A stretch of DNA of 9,225 nt from AM-2324 sp042091035 (GCA_042091035.1 JBELIG010000122.1:1-9225); one strand, 5' to 3'. Positions 1 to 6,802 are shown, numbered from the stretch's first letter. Numbers and translations: made by a program. The notes: generated from the sequence alone by a model not told the origin.

Positions 1-1464
1 CTACCAGCAGCTGAGAAAGTCTTATTAGATATGGCAAATTCAAATATTCAGCGTTTGTCAGAATTAATAAAAGAAATCTTAGATCTTTCAAAACTCGAAT
101 TAGGTAAACAAGAGGTTAGCCTAAGTCACTTGGATATAGTTGTATTTATTAAAGACAGAATTAGCCAGTTTAATTTGAGAGCTGAAACTAAAAAAGTAAA
201 TATTTCTTTTGATACGAATAAGAACACTATTTATGGGCTTTTTGATCGAAAGATGGTTCATACTGTTATCTCAAACCTGATTGATAATTCTTTGCGGCAT
301 GCCAAAGGTATAAGCGAACTTTCTGTTAGCGTAAATATTGTAAAGGACAGGATTGAAATCCTAATTAAAGATAATGGACATGGAATTTCAGAAAACAAAC
401 TGAAGTACTTGTTCGATAGATTTCAAACAACCTCGAGTTATGAGAGTGGCTCTTCGTTAGGTATAGGATTAGCAATCTCTAAAGAGTTTGCAGATTTGAT
501 GGGAGGTAGTTTGTCGGTTACTAGTAAAAAAGATGTTGGTACAACTTTTAAATTTTTATTGCCCCTAATAAACTCAGAACAGATTGATGATGAGCATATC
601 AAAAATGGGCTTCAACTTGAAATTCAGGATCAAATAGTAGGTGCTGAAAGGGATGGAGATTTTCGACACGATATTTTATTAGTTGAAGATAATCGTCAAT
701 TAGCTATTTTTATAGAACTTCTATTGAAGGATAAATACAATGTTACTATTAAATACAATGGTCAAGAAGCTTGGGATTATTTAAATGAAGCTGGAGTAAT
801 TATACCACAATTGATTATTTCAGATATTATGATGCCAAAGATGGATGGTTTCGAGTTTTTAGAACTTATGAAGAACAATAAATCGTATGCTGATATTGGT
901 TTTTTATTCCTATCTGCACGTGATTCAAAAGAAGATATTTTAAAAGCATTAAGGATTGGTGTTGAAGATTACTTGAGTAAACCTTTTCTAGAATCAGAGT
1001 TGTTGGTTGTAGTTGAAAATCTTCTTACAAATTATAGAGTGCGTGAGAGTAGTAAAGTCGAATTAAATGAACTTGCTCTGCAATCAGATGGTTCGAAAGC
1101 AGCAGAACCTCATGAGACTATAAACCTTGAAGAGGGCTTGCCCTTGGCTGATAAAGAGTTTTTAGAGCAGTTAGATAAATATATAGAGGAAAATATTGAA
1201 CGCCTAGAGTTTACTATCGAGGATCTATCTTACAATTTGGCTATTAGCTCTCGACAGCTTAGAAGAAAGATTCAGAAATTAACAGGCTTCACTCCTAATC
1301 AGTATATCAGGAAGTACAAAATGAATGTGGCTCGTAAATTACTTGAAACCCGGAGTGTTTACTCCGTAAAGGAACTCTCCTATAAATTAGGTTTTAAGTC
1401 AAGTGCACACTTTGCTAAGCTTTTCAAAAATCACTTTGGGCGAAACCCTTCAGATTTTGTTTGA
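1..1464 (+). CDS. Hybrid two-component sensor kinase/response regulator with AraC-type output domain (5' partial)
   Basis: This is the C-terminal part of a one-chain signalling protein. The frame is open to base 1, so the Met at base 31 is internal; the true start, sensor domain and H-box His lie before the window. Residues below count from that Met. Residues 1-25 are the second helix of the dimerisation domain (ILDLSKLELG). Residues about 70-178 are the HATPase domain, with N-box NLIDNSLRHA (82-91), G1 DNGHG (114-118) and G2 GIGL (144-147). Residues about 213-335 are a receiver with acidic pair E219/D220, phospho-acceptor D265 in SDIMMPKMDG, S295 and K317. Residues about 385-477 are an AraC-type double helix-turn-helix. 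All key residues of these domains are present, so the visible part looks functional. In Bacteroidota such proteins often control polysaccharide-use genes, but no SusC/SusD pair lies downstream here, so the target is unknown. The domain call is seen directly; the regulon is not. Confidence 0.95.
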   Translation, partial: LPAAEKVLLDMANSNIQRLSELIKEILDLSKLELGKQEVSLSHLDIVVFIKDRISQFNLRAETKKVNISFDTNKNTIYGLFDRKMVHTVISNLIDNSLRHAKGISELSVSVNIVKDRIEILIKDNGHGISENKLKYLFDRFQTTSSYESGSSLGIGLAISKEFADLMGGSLSVTSKKDVGTTFKFLLPLINSEQIDDEHIKNGLQLEIQDQIVGAERDGDFRHDILLVEDNRQLAIFIELLLKDKYNVTIKYNGQEAWDYLNEAGVIIPQLIISDIMMPKMDGFEFLELMKNNKSYADIGFLFLSARDSKEDILKALRIGVEDYLSKPFLESELLVVVENLLTNYRVRESSKVELNELALQSDGSKAAEPHETINLEEGLPLADKEFLEQLDKYIEENIERLEFTIEDLSYNLAISSRQLRRKIQKLTGFTPNQYIRKYKMNVARKLLETRSVYSVKELSYKLGFKSSAHFAKLFKNHFGRNPSDFV

Positions 1465-1494
1465 TTTTACCGATAAGTTAGGTTGCTTGTCCGA

Positions 1495-1522
1495 TTTGTT
1501 TCTCGGGAATGAAATACATTTG
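1495..1522 (+). promoter_or_regulatory. Bacteroidota-type promoter-like site after the hybrid regulator gene
   Basis: TTTG at 1495-1498 is followed after 16 bases by TACATTTG at 1515-1522, an exact match to the -7 consensus TAnnTTTG of this phylum. The spacer is slightly shorter than the usual range for the group. A start near 1529 would give a transcript of roughly 95 nt ending at the terminator at 1596-1625, with no ORF. In AT-rich DNA such matches also arise by chance. Confidence 0.3.
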
Positions 1523-1595
1523 TCCTAACGCATTAAACTAAGTTAATAGAGTTTCGCTAATTACACATTTTCCTCAAAAAGTCAATAAATAAAGG

Positions 1596-1625
1596 AAAAA
1601 GAACCCAGTCAAGGGTTCTTTTTTT
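1596..1625 (+). terminator. Rho-independent terminator downstream of the hybrid regulator
   Basis: AAGAACCC (1599-1606) pairs with GGGTTCTT (1613-1620) around the loop AGTCAA, and the flanking A and T runs can extend the stem. A T tract follows directly to 1625. It is the first good terminator after the regulator's stop, 130 bases downstream, so it probably ends that transcript and any RNA started at the 1495-1522 site. Confidence 0.85.
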
Positions 1626-1652
1626 GTCCTTTTTATATATGAAAATGTCCTT

Positions 1653-1680
1653 TTTGTGAATCATTTTAATTTTAAATTTG
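1653..1680 (+). promoter_or_regulatory. Bacteroidota-type promoter-like site for a candidate small RNA
   Basis: TTTG at 1653-1656 is followed after 16 bases by TAAATTTG at 1673-1680, an exact match to TAnnTTTG. It lies just after one terminator and about 215 bases before the next, with no ORF between, which is what a small-RNA promoter would look like. The spacing equals that of the site at 1495-1522. Confidence 0.4.
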
Positions 1681-1686
1681 ACCTAT

Positions 1687-1924
1687 CAATTAACATTCCA
1701 TTATTAAGTTAACATCCTTGATTAGAATAATAGTTAACTAAAACCGAGCACATAACATCCTATAAGAAACTATATTCTATTCACAGTTAAATCTAATTAA
1801 GTATTAAAACTTAAACCAAGTTAATCCTTACAGATTTTTCTTTATGTTCCGTATCCTTTAAGGGTACACTAAGTAACAGATCGAATAAAGATCTTAAGCC
1901 CAGTGCAAACTGGGCTTTTTTTTG
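1687..1924 (+). ncRNA. Candidate structured small RNA (family not recognised)
   Basis: This non-coding stretch lies between a TAnnTTTG promoter-like site and a strong terminator, about 238 nt if transcription starts near 1687. Its 3' end carries three hairpins in a row: GTATCC/GGGTAC (1851-1867, loop TTTAA), AGATC/GATCT (1878-1894) and the terminator stem AAGCCCAGT/ACTGGGCTT (1896-1917, loop GCAA). In the 5' half, TAGAATA-A-TAG (1723-1733) can pair with CTATATTCTA (1770-1779), giving ten pairs with one bulged A. I do not recognise 6S RNA, tmRNA, RNase P RNA or a riboswitch in it. The hairpins are seen; transcription as a separate RNA is inferred, and the 5' end is approximate. Confidence 0.4.
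1896..1924 (+). terminator. Strong Rho-independent terminator in the non-coding region
   Basis: A perfect nine-base stem, AAGCCCAGT (1896-1904) with ACTGGGCTT (1909-1917), closes a GCAA loop of GNRA type and runs into a T tract to about 1923. It has no protein-coding gene of its own upstream, because the hybrid regulator already has a terminator 270 bases earlier. This is the main reason to suspect a separate short transcript ending here. Confidence 0.85.
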
Positions 1925-1952
1925 ACCATAAACATAGTTAATGTGTCCGTTT

Positions 1953-1972
1953 TAGGATTATATATAAACCTA
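1953..1972. repeat. Imperfect 20-base palindrome
   Basis: TAGG at 1953-1956 and CCTA at 1969-1972 flank the palindromic core TTATATATAA; only one symmetrical pair of positions fails to match. It could be an operator half-site pair or a weak hairpin. It sits between the terminator at 1896-1924 and the end of the peptidase gene and has no obvious promoter to control, so its role is unknown. Confidence 0.3.
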
Positions 1973-2038
1973 TATTTATAATAGTTAACATTCCAAACCG
2001 ATTAAATTCGGTCCAAGTTTTTGATCATCTAAGATAAA

Positions 2039-2062
2039 AGAAGATTCCACCTGGAATCTTCT
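2039..2062 (-). terminator. Hairpin terminator of the M14 peptidase gene
   Basis: AGAAGATTCCA (2039-2049) pairs with TGGAATCTTCT (2052-2062), giving at least nine to ten pairs once a tight loop opens. It begins four bases beyond the peptidase stop codon (TAA on the - strand at 2067-2069). On the - strand the stem is followed by the U-rich tail TTTTATCTTA. The + strand side is also T-rich, so it could stop transcription from either direction. Confidence 0.75.
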
Positions 2063-2066
2063 TTCT

Positions 2067-4634
2067 TTATTCTAGAGCACCTCTGCTGATGATTGATCCA
2101 AAAAAGATTGCATTTGCTGAAAGTTTTTGGGTGTTATGCCAAAAAGCTCTAAAGTTTGGATTGTCCGCAAAGCATATTATAGTTGATCGTTTAAAACTTG
2201 TTCCTAATATTGCGGGTGAATTCGCTAATAGATCTATGTTTCCTTTAGAAGCATATCCGCTTGTCAATGGATTGTTATCATAATATGCTGGTGCAGCATA
2301 TTTATTTTTAGGCTTGTTAAGAAACACATTGCCTTTTCTGAATATTTGAATATTAGAATCGTGGTAACCATAAAATATTGGGTGGCTTAAATCTGTATTA
2401 ATATTTAATATAGCTCCGCCTATAACATTAGATCCTCGATCTCTGGCTAGCATATTGTAAGGTCTAGTTTTTTCGTTTGTAACTGATTGGTTTTTATTGA
2501 TCTTTAAGGAGCCTATCCCGTTAGAGGCTAGCCATCTTAGTGCATTTCCATAAGCTACAATAGTATTATTTCGTTGAGCGGCCCATTGTTCTATCTTTGT
2601 TTTTCCAGAAGTTTTCAGGGCATTGTAAGAGCCACTAGGCATTATGATAACATTATATTTACTAAGGTCAGTACCTGCAATATTATCTAATGTGACCAAT
2701 GATGATGGTATTCCATATACCTGATCCAATAAATGCCAAACTTCTCCGGCGTCATAACTGCTTACTCCACCACCTCCTAAGATTAAGATCTCTGGTTTTT
2801 TTATAATTGAAAAATTTCTTGATCCCATATCTGGGCCTACATGTGTCAAACCAGTATATATCTCAGTCACCTTTACATTATGTACTTTACTTGTTTGTTC
2901 TAATAAACTGTATAGTTCTTGTGCATTAAGCACCTGATTAGCAACTGGAATAAATAAAGTACCTTCTCTATAATATTTTTTCTTATCTAAAGTAAAAGGG
3001 AGGTTTGCAACCTTTACTCTAATATCCTTATCAAGTATTGTATATAAAACTGCCGGAGCGGCATATTGCTCCCATTCAATTAAATAACCATAGTCGCTAA
3101 ACTCCGGTATTTCTACCTTAGGATTTACACTTTCAAGGCTTTCTATCTTTTTACCAATTACATCCTTATCTCTTTTCTCAACTAAGTCGAAATCTGCACC
3201 AAATGCATCTGCAAGATTAAATGCGGATACATCATAAAAGATACTATCCTTAAATGTTGTTCTATGCTCAAATGCTGCTTTTATTAACCTGTATTGATCT
3301 TGGGCAAATGGAATGAAATAACTATCAAACTGATAATAAGTATTTGCCTGACTTTCTATATCCTTGCTTGTGGCATGTATTTCAATTTGATGTCTTTTTA
3401 GCATCTCAATGAAATTAGCAGCTCTAGCTTTATCTCCGTGCATAGTGAATACATAGCCGAGGTGCTCATCTTCTTCAGACATTTTTCCTGCTTCCTTGTA
3501 AAATTCTCTTTGGTAGTCTAAGAGTTGAACCCGCATTGATTTTGCAGCTGTAAGTGTTGATATTGCTGTAGTCAATTGGTTCTTGATTGTAAAAGAGAAG
3601 TCTAGTGGTCCATTCTCTGTCTGTTGGAGATGTCCTCTTGAACTACCTTGTTCAAATAGAATACCCACTGATCCATTGATGTCAGGATAAGTTGACCCCT
3701 TTCCATAGTAATAATCATCAAAGGCTTCCTTTGTGAAGTAAAGTGATCCGATTTCGTCTAAAGCGTCTGCATGAAACTGTCCTATTTGTTCGGTTAGGTC
3801 TTGATTTAATTGTGGTGTGTTCGGGTTAGTTCGTTGCGGTATTCCAGGTTGAAAAAAGAATGTAGAATTGGAACCCATTTCATGATGATCTGTAAGAATA
3901 TTTGGTTTCCATTCATGAAAATTTGCAATTCTTCCTTGTGACTCTGGATGCTGAGCTGGTAGCCAATCTCTATTTAAATCAAACCAATAATGATTTGTTC
4001 TTCCTCTTGGCCAAGGTTCATTGTATTCTCTTGATTGGCTATCACCATTTTGATTTACACCCTTGTGGCTGTTAACCCAACTTGCAAATCGATTGAAACC
4101 ATCAGGGTTGAAACAAGGATCAATTAGAATCACAGCATTTTTAAGCAATTGTTCGGTGTCTTTTGATTTCGATGCTAATAAATGGTATGCTAAAAGTGGC
4201 ACTGCATTGGCACCTGAAGGTTCATTTCCATGAATACTGAAGCCTTGATAAACTACCACAGGCATTTTTGAAGTATTCAAACCTTCTGAGGTGTTTGGAT
4301 TTGTTAACTTTTTATGATCTTTTTTTATTTGCTCAATATTCTTTAGGTTCTCTTTTGAACTGACTACTAAATAAACTAGGGGTCTATTTTCGTAAGTTTT
4401 TCCAAATTCAACAAATTGGGCTTGTTCTGATGATTGGCCAAGTGCCTTTAAGTATCCTACTAATTCATGGTGGCTTATGTGCCATTCGCCGGGCATATAG
4501 CCTAGATAGCTTTCTGGTGATGGGATTGCATTATCATATTTATCTGCGCCAAGAAAATAATCCAATGATCTTTTTTGACCATTTATGTTCAAACATAAAA
4601 AGATGAGTATGGAAAAAATTAAGGATGCCCTCAT
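2067..4634 (-). CDS. Secreted M14-family zinc carboxypeptidase with C-terminal glutamine-amidotransferase-like region
   Basis: An 855-residue exported metallopeptidase. Residues 1-20 form a signal peptide with a hydrophobic core, ending in NGQ as is common in this phylum; there is no lipobox. The M14 catalytic domain spans about 40-370. Zinc ligands H135 and E138 lie in HGNEPSG; the third is in TDHHEMGSN, most likely H251. R222 in NRDW is a candidate for binding the substrate carboxylate, and E328 in ILFEQG is the candidate catalytic Glu. M14 enzymes remove C-terminal residues from peptides. Residues about 614-700 (ILILGGGG, a Ser/Tyr-rich stretch, then VIIMPSG) resemble the class I glutamine-amidotransferase-like fold seen at this place in related long M14 proteins, but I see no clear catalytic Cys-His pair, so it may be structural. 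No C-terminal secretion or sorting tag is evident. The start is the first Met of the signal peptide. It stands alone, divergent from the small membrane protein gene, so nutrient scavenging or envelope peptide processing is inference. Confidence 0.93.
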   Translation of the reverse strand: MRASLIFSILIFLCLNINGQKRSLDYFLGADKYDNAIPSPESYLGYMPGEWHISHHELVGYLKALGQSSEQAQFVEFGKTYENRPLVYLVVSSKENLKNIEQIKKDHKKLTNPNTSEGLNTSKMPVVVYQGFSIHGNEPSGANAVPLLAYHLLASKSKDTEQLLKNAVILIDPCFNPDGFNRFASWVNSHKGVNQNGDSQSREYNEPWPRGRTNHYWFDLNRDWLPAQHPESQGRIANFHEWKPNILTDHHEMGSNSTFFFQPGIPQRTNPNTPQLNQDLTEQIGQFHADALDEIGSLYFTKEAFDDYYYGKGSTYPDINGSVGILFEQGSSRGHLQQTENGPLDFSFTIKNQLTTAISTLTAAKSMRVQLLDYQREFYKEAGKMSEEDEHLGYVFTMHGDKARAANFIEMLKRHQIEIHATSKDIESQANTYYQFDSYFIPFAQDQYRLIKAAFEHRTTFKDSIFYDVSAFNLADAFGADFDLVEKRDKDVIGKKIESLESVNPKVEIPEFSDYGYLIEWEQYAAPAVLYTILDKDIRVKVANLPFTLDKKKYYREGTLFIPVANQVLNAQELYSLLEQTSKVHNVKVTEIYTGLTHVGPDMGSRNFSIIKKPEILILGGGGVSSYDAGEVWHLLDQVYGIPSSLVTLDNIAGTDLSKYNVIIMPSGSYNALKTSGKTKIEQWAAQRNNTIVAYGNALRWLASNGIGSLKINKNQSVTNEKTRPYNMLARDRGSNVIGGAILNINTDLSHPIFYGYHDSNIQIFRKGNVFLNKPKNKYAAPAYYDNNPLTSGYASKGNIDLLANSPAILGTSFKRSTIICFADNPNFRAFWHNTQKLSANAIFFGSIISRGALE

Positions 4635-4655
4635 AAGTGTGTATTTTATTTATTA

Positions 4656-4682
4656 TTTACTCGATTTACTGAACTAAGTAAA
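4656..4682. promoter_or_regulatory. Operator-like repeats between divergent genes
   Basis: TTTACT occurs at 4656-4661 and again at 4665-4670, and its inverted complement AGTAAA lies at 4677-4682. The second and third copies make a perfect six-base inverted repeat around GAACTA. The cluster lies in the 83-base gap between the start of the peptidase (- strand) and the small membrane protein (+ strand), and just before the TAAATTTG element. A regulator bound here could affect both genes. The repeats are short and AT-rich, so chance is possible. Confidence 0.35.
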
Positions 4683-4693
4683 GCTTATTTTTA

Positions 4694-4701
4694 TAAATTT
4701 G
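4694..4701 (+). promoter_or_regulatory. TAnnTTTG -7 element for the small membrane protein gene
   Basis: TAAATTTG matches the Bacteroidota -7 consensus exactly and ends 16 bases before the ATG at 4718. I see no convincing TTG-type -33 element 17-23 bases upstream, where the TTTACT repeats lie instead. If used, the leader would be only about ten bases long, without a Shine-Dalgarno sequence. Confidence 0.45.
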
Positions 4702-4717
4702 GATTCAATTTAAATTT

Positions 4718-5029
4718 ATGGAACTTCTTTTAAAAATCTTAATAGGATTACTTTTCTTAGGCCTCTTGGTTATGAATTTTTATTTCAGACGTAAAGTGAC
4801 TAAAAGTTATAGGATCCTTGTTAAAAATAATGTAGAATTTGATTCGAAGCACATTTTTAACAAAAAGAAATTAGAGGAAGAGATAATTCCTAAATACCCA
4901 AAAGAGGAGGCGGATATTCGGCAGTTTGTAAATTTGTTAAATCAATCTATTAAAATAGGTTTTGGTTTATTAGTTCTGATAACTGTATTTGGAGGAATAT
5001 TACTTTGGGATTCTTTTTACAATATTTAG
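4718..5029 (+). CDS. Small two-helix membrane protein of unknown function
   Basis: A 103-residue protein I do not recognise. Residues about 3-22 (LLLKILIGLLFLGLLVMNF) form a first membrane helix, followed by a basic segment (RRKVTKSYR). A charged, Lys/Glu-rich middle of about 50 residues (for example NKKKLEEEIIPKYPKEEADIRQF) precedes a second helix at about 78-97 (IGFGLLVLITVFGGILLW). By the positive-inside rule the basic stretch after helix 1 puts the middle region in the cytoplasm, with both ends outside. The hydrophobic pattern, a plausible promoter element and a gene-like gap to the next ORF support it as real. It is divergent from the peptidase and 52 bases ahead of a lipoprotein gene on the same strand, so co-transcription with the latter is possible. 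Confidence 0.75.
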   Translation: MELLLKILIGLLFLGLLVMNFYFRRKVTKSYRILVKNNVEFDSKHIFNKKKLEEEIIPKYPKEEADIRQFVNLLNQSIKIGFGLLVLITVFGGILLWDSFYNI

Positions 5030-5060
5030 TAAATCAACTTTCGCATACTATGGAGAGGTC

Positions 5061-5076
5061 TACTTTCAATAAAGTA
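5061..5076 (+). promoter_or_regulatory. Short hairpin just before the lipoprotein start codon
   Basis: TACTTT (5061-5066) and AAAGTA (5071-5076) form a perfect six-base stem with the loop CAAT, ending five bases before the ATG at 5082. A hairpin this close to a start could tune translation, but the stem is weak (one G-C pair) and may be chance. Confidence 0.2.
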
Positions 5077-5081
5077 AACAT

Positions 5082-5684
5082 ATGCTCCGTAATTACAATC
5101 TATTTCTTTTATTAGGGCTTTGTCTCTTCTTGCCTAGCTGTTTTAGGTATGCTGAATCTATTCACCTCAGAACGGATGGTAGCGGCTATGCTCGTTTTCA
5201 TATCGAATTTACAGAATTTATAAATCCAGAAATACAGCAAAAAGCTGTTTCACTTACTAAGCAGCTTCAGCAACTTAATGACACGCATGATGCACAACTT
5301 AATAGTTATTTAATCAATAACAACCTCTATGTATCTGTTGAATTTGAAAATCTAGAAGATCTAAACCTTATTTATAACAAGGGTATTCATCTTTTAAGCA
5401 TAGACTGGGAAACACATGTGCCAACAAATCATTTTTATGCGGATAATAAGAGGTTTGTTAGGTTCTTTAATGATTATTTAGTTAACAAAACGGACAAAAA
5501 TGCTCATTTGTCGGACAAATTGCAGTCTTTTTTGTCTATTTATTCTTTTGATAATGAGGTTGTTAGCGTTGAAAATCCGTTTTCGGTAATCTCAGGAGAG
5601 CTTGATGTTGTAAAACTTGAATTTTTAGATTTCGAGTCGGGAGCAAGTACGCATAGACTTTCTAATTTGATTTTTTTGAAATAG
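5082..5684 (+). CDS. Small predicted lipoprotein of unknown function
   Basis: A 200-residue exported protein. The N-terminus has a short basic region (MLRN), a Leu/Phe-rich core and a lipobox-like end LPSC, which puts the lipidated Cys at residue 20. Pro before the Ser is not the classic lipobox, so lipidation is likely rather than certain. Straight after the Cys comes a predicted beta strand with an Asp-Gly-Ser-Gly turn (IHLRTDGSGYARFHIEF, about 27-43). That pattern recurs in many small Bacteroidota lipoproteins and resembles the start of LppM-like (DUF3153) domains; the likeness is from memory and unproved. The rest alternates beta and helical segments with no catalytic motif I can name. 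It lies 52 bases after the two-helix membrane protein and is followed by a weak hairpin, so the two may form a small unit. Confidence 0.75.
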   Translation: MLRNYNLFLLLGLCLFLPSCFRYAESIHLRTDGSGYARFHIEFTEFINPEIQQKAVSLTKQLQQLNDTHDAQLNSYLINNNLYVSVEFENLEDLNLIYNKGIHLLSIDWETHVPTNHFYADNKRFVRFFNDYLVNKTDKNAHLSDKLQSFLSIYSFDNEVVSVENPFSVISGELDVVKLEFLDFESGASTHRLSNLIFLK

Positions 5685-5696
5685 CTGTATAGGATT

Positions 5697-5714
5697 AGCA
5701 AACTTTTGCTTTTC
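5697..5714 (+). terminator. Weak terminator-like hairpin after the lipoprotein gene
   Basis: AGCAA (5697-5701) and TTGCT (5706-5710) form a five-base stem with the loop ACTT, followed by only TTTC. It is 13 bases after the stop codon, where a terminator would sit, but the stem is short and the T run poor, so read-through toward the sugar cluster is possible. Confidence 0.3.
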
Positions 5715-5795
5715 AATTGATATTAATGATCTAAAATCTCTTAAATCTTTTAATTTTTTTAATTTCACATATTATAACGAGTTACAAGAATTAAG

Positions 5796-6794
5796 ATGCT
5801 GAAGGTTGGTATTGTTGGATTGGGGTATTTGGGGGAAATTCATGTAAAATGTTTGACCGAACTAAATACTGATTACGAGATTGTTGGAGGTTTTGATATT
5901 GATGCGAGCCGAGCTGCTTTTATCGGAGATTTGTATCAAATCCCTATCTTTTCTTCATTAGAATCCTTGATCGAATCCGCAGATTTAATAGATGTTGTTA
6001 GTTCTACTAGGTCGCACTTTTCAGTTGCTAGCGAGGTTATAAAAGCTGGTAAGCATGTCTTTATAGAAAAACCTATCACCGCAACTTACAAGGAGGCAGA
6101 AGAGCTGGTAGACCTCTGTAAAATTAATCAAGTCAAACTTCAGGTCGGTCATGTGGAACGTTTTAACCCAGCATTTCTTGCTATTCGAAATAAGCCTTTA
6201 AATCCATTGTTTCTCGAAGCGCATCGGCTTGCAAACTACAACCCTCGCGGTAATGATGTATCAGTTGTGATGGATCTAATGATTCATGATCTTGATATTA
6301 TACTTGAATTGGTGAAATCTCCTGTAAAGCATATTACTGCTACAGGGGCATCTGTATTCAAGCGAAGTTTGGATATATGCAATGCTCAACTTGAATTTGA
6401 AAATGGGTGTATTGCTATATTGTCTGCGAGTAGGGTTTCTTTAAAAAATATGAGAAAACTCCGGTTTTTTCAACCTGAGTCTTACGTTAGTGTTGATTTT
6501 TTAAAGAAAGAGGCTCAATGGATTGATAAAGTCCAATCAGACTATCCGCTACCTATTAGTACTAATGGTTTTGAGATTCCTCTTGAACAGGAGAATTCTA
6601 AATTACAAATCATAAATGCTGATGTCAAAGATGGGAACGCTATAAAGATGGAGTTGGAAGATTTTGCTCGTGCGATTCGGGGTGAGCAAGCAGAGACGGT
6701 TAGTGTCGTGGATGCAGCGCGCGCATTGAAAGTAGCAGAAAAAATAGAACGATTGGCGGTTGAACGTCTTGAAAAATTTGAATCAAACCTTTAA
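5796..6794 (+). CDS. Gfo/Idh/MocA-family NAD(P)-dependent oxidoreductase
   Basis: A 332-residue cytoplasmic dehydrogenase of full family length. Residues 3-20 hold the Rossmann dinucleotide-binding motif GLGYLG (8-13), and strand two ends with the acidic GFDID (32-36). The family EKP motif is at 91-93 (IEKPITAT), where K92 is the usual active-site Lys. VGHVERFNP (117-125) and the helix DLMIHDLDIIL (160-170) supply the C-terminal substrate pocket; H164 is the likely catalytic His. The VGH.ERFNP signature recalls nucleotide-sugar 3-dehydrogenases such as the GnnA/WlbA type, so oxidation of a UDP-sugar is the best guess, but the substrate cannot be settled from sequence alone. It heads a tight cluster (8 bases to the next gene) that ends with a glycan-initiating transferase, which supports a surface-sugar role. 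No Shine-Dalgarno sequence precedes the ATG. Confidence 0.92.
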   Translation: MLKVGIVGLGYLGEIHVKCLTELNTDYEIVGGFDIDASRAAFIGDLYQIPIFSSLESLIESADLIDVVSSTRSHFSVASEVIKAGKHVFIEKPITATYKEAEELVDLCKINQVKLQVGHVERFNPAFLAIRNKPLNPLFLEAHRLANYNPRGNDVSVVMDLMIHDLDIILELVKSPVKHITATGASVFKRSLDICNAQLEFENGCIAILSASRVSLKNMRKLRFFQPESYVSVDFLKKEAQWIDKVQSDYPLPISTNGFEIPLEQENSKLQIINADVKDGNAIKMELEDFARAIRGEQAETVSVVDAARALKVAEKIERLAVERLEKFESNL

Positions 6795-6802
6795 TAGTTT
6801 AT

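Larger units (their letters stand above)
1465..2066. other. Long non-coding intergenic region with tandem promoters and terminators
   Basis: About 600 bases lie between the hybrid regulator and the end of the peptidase gene. I found no ORF worth calling: the ATG codons on the + strand (for example near 1510, 1640, 1844 and 1941) run into stops within about ten codons. The region holds two TAnnTTTG promoter-like sites, three hairpins with the form of terminators, a run of hairpins at 1851-1917, an imperfect 20-base palindrome at 1953-1972, and repeated words such as TTAACATTCCA (1690-1700 and 1985-1995). This content suits one or two small RNAs better than plain spacer. Confidence 0.7.

Noticed and set aside
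1997..2012. Small hairpin ACCGA/TCGGT
   Set aside because: Only five pairs with no T tract and no gene that needs it; expected by chance in a 600-base AT-rich gap.
2089..2283. A 64-codon + strand ORF inside the peptidase gene
   Set aside because: It lies wholly antisense to the well-supported peptidase coding sequence, has no promoter or domain, and its translation looks like a reverse-frame shadow.
5050..5081. Alternative ATG at 5050 ahead of the lipoprotein gene
   Set aside because: It is in a different frame from the lipoprotein, and the signal peptide begins properly at 5082.
5506..5520. Near-palindrome ATTTGTCGGACAAAT with a nearby second GGACAAA
   Set aside because: It falls within the lipoprotein coding sequence and is explained by its codons (LSDK and TDKN); no sign that it acts as a site.
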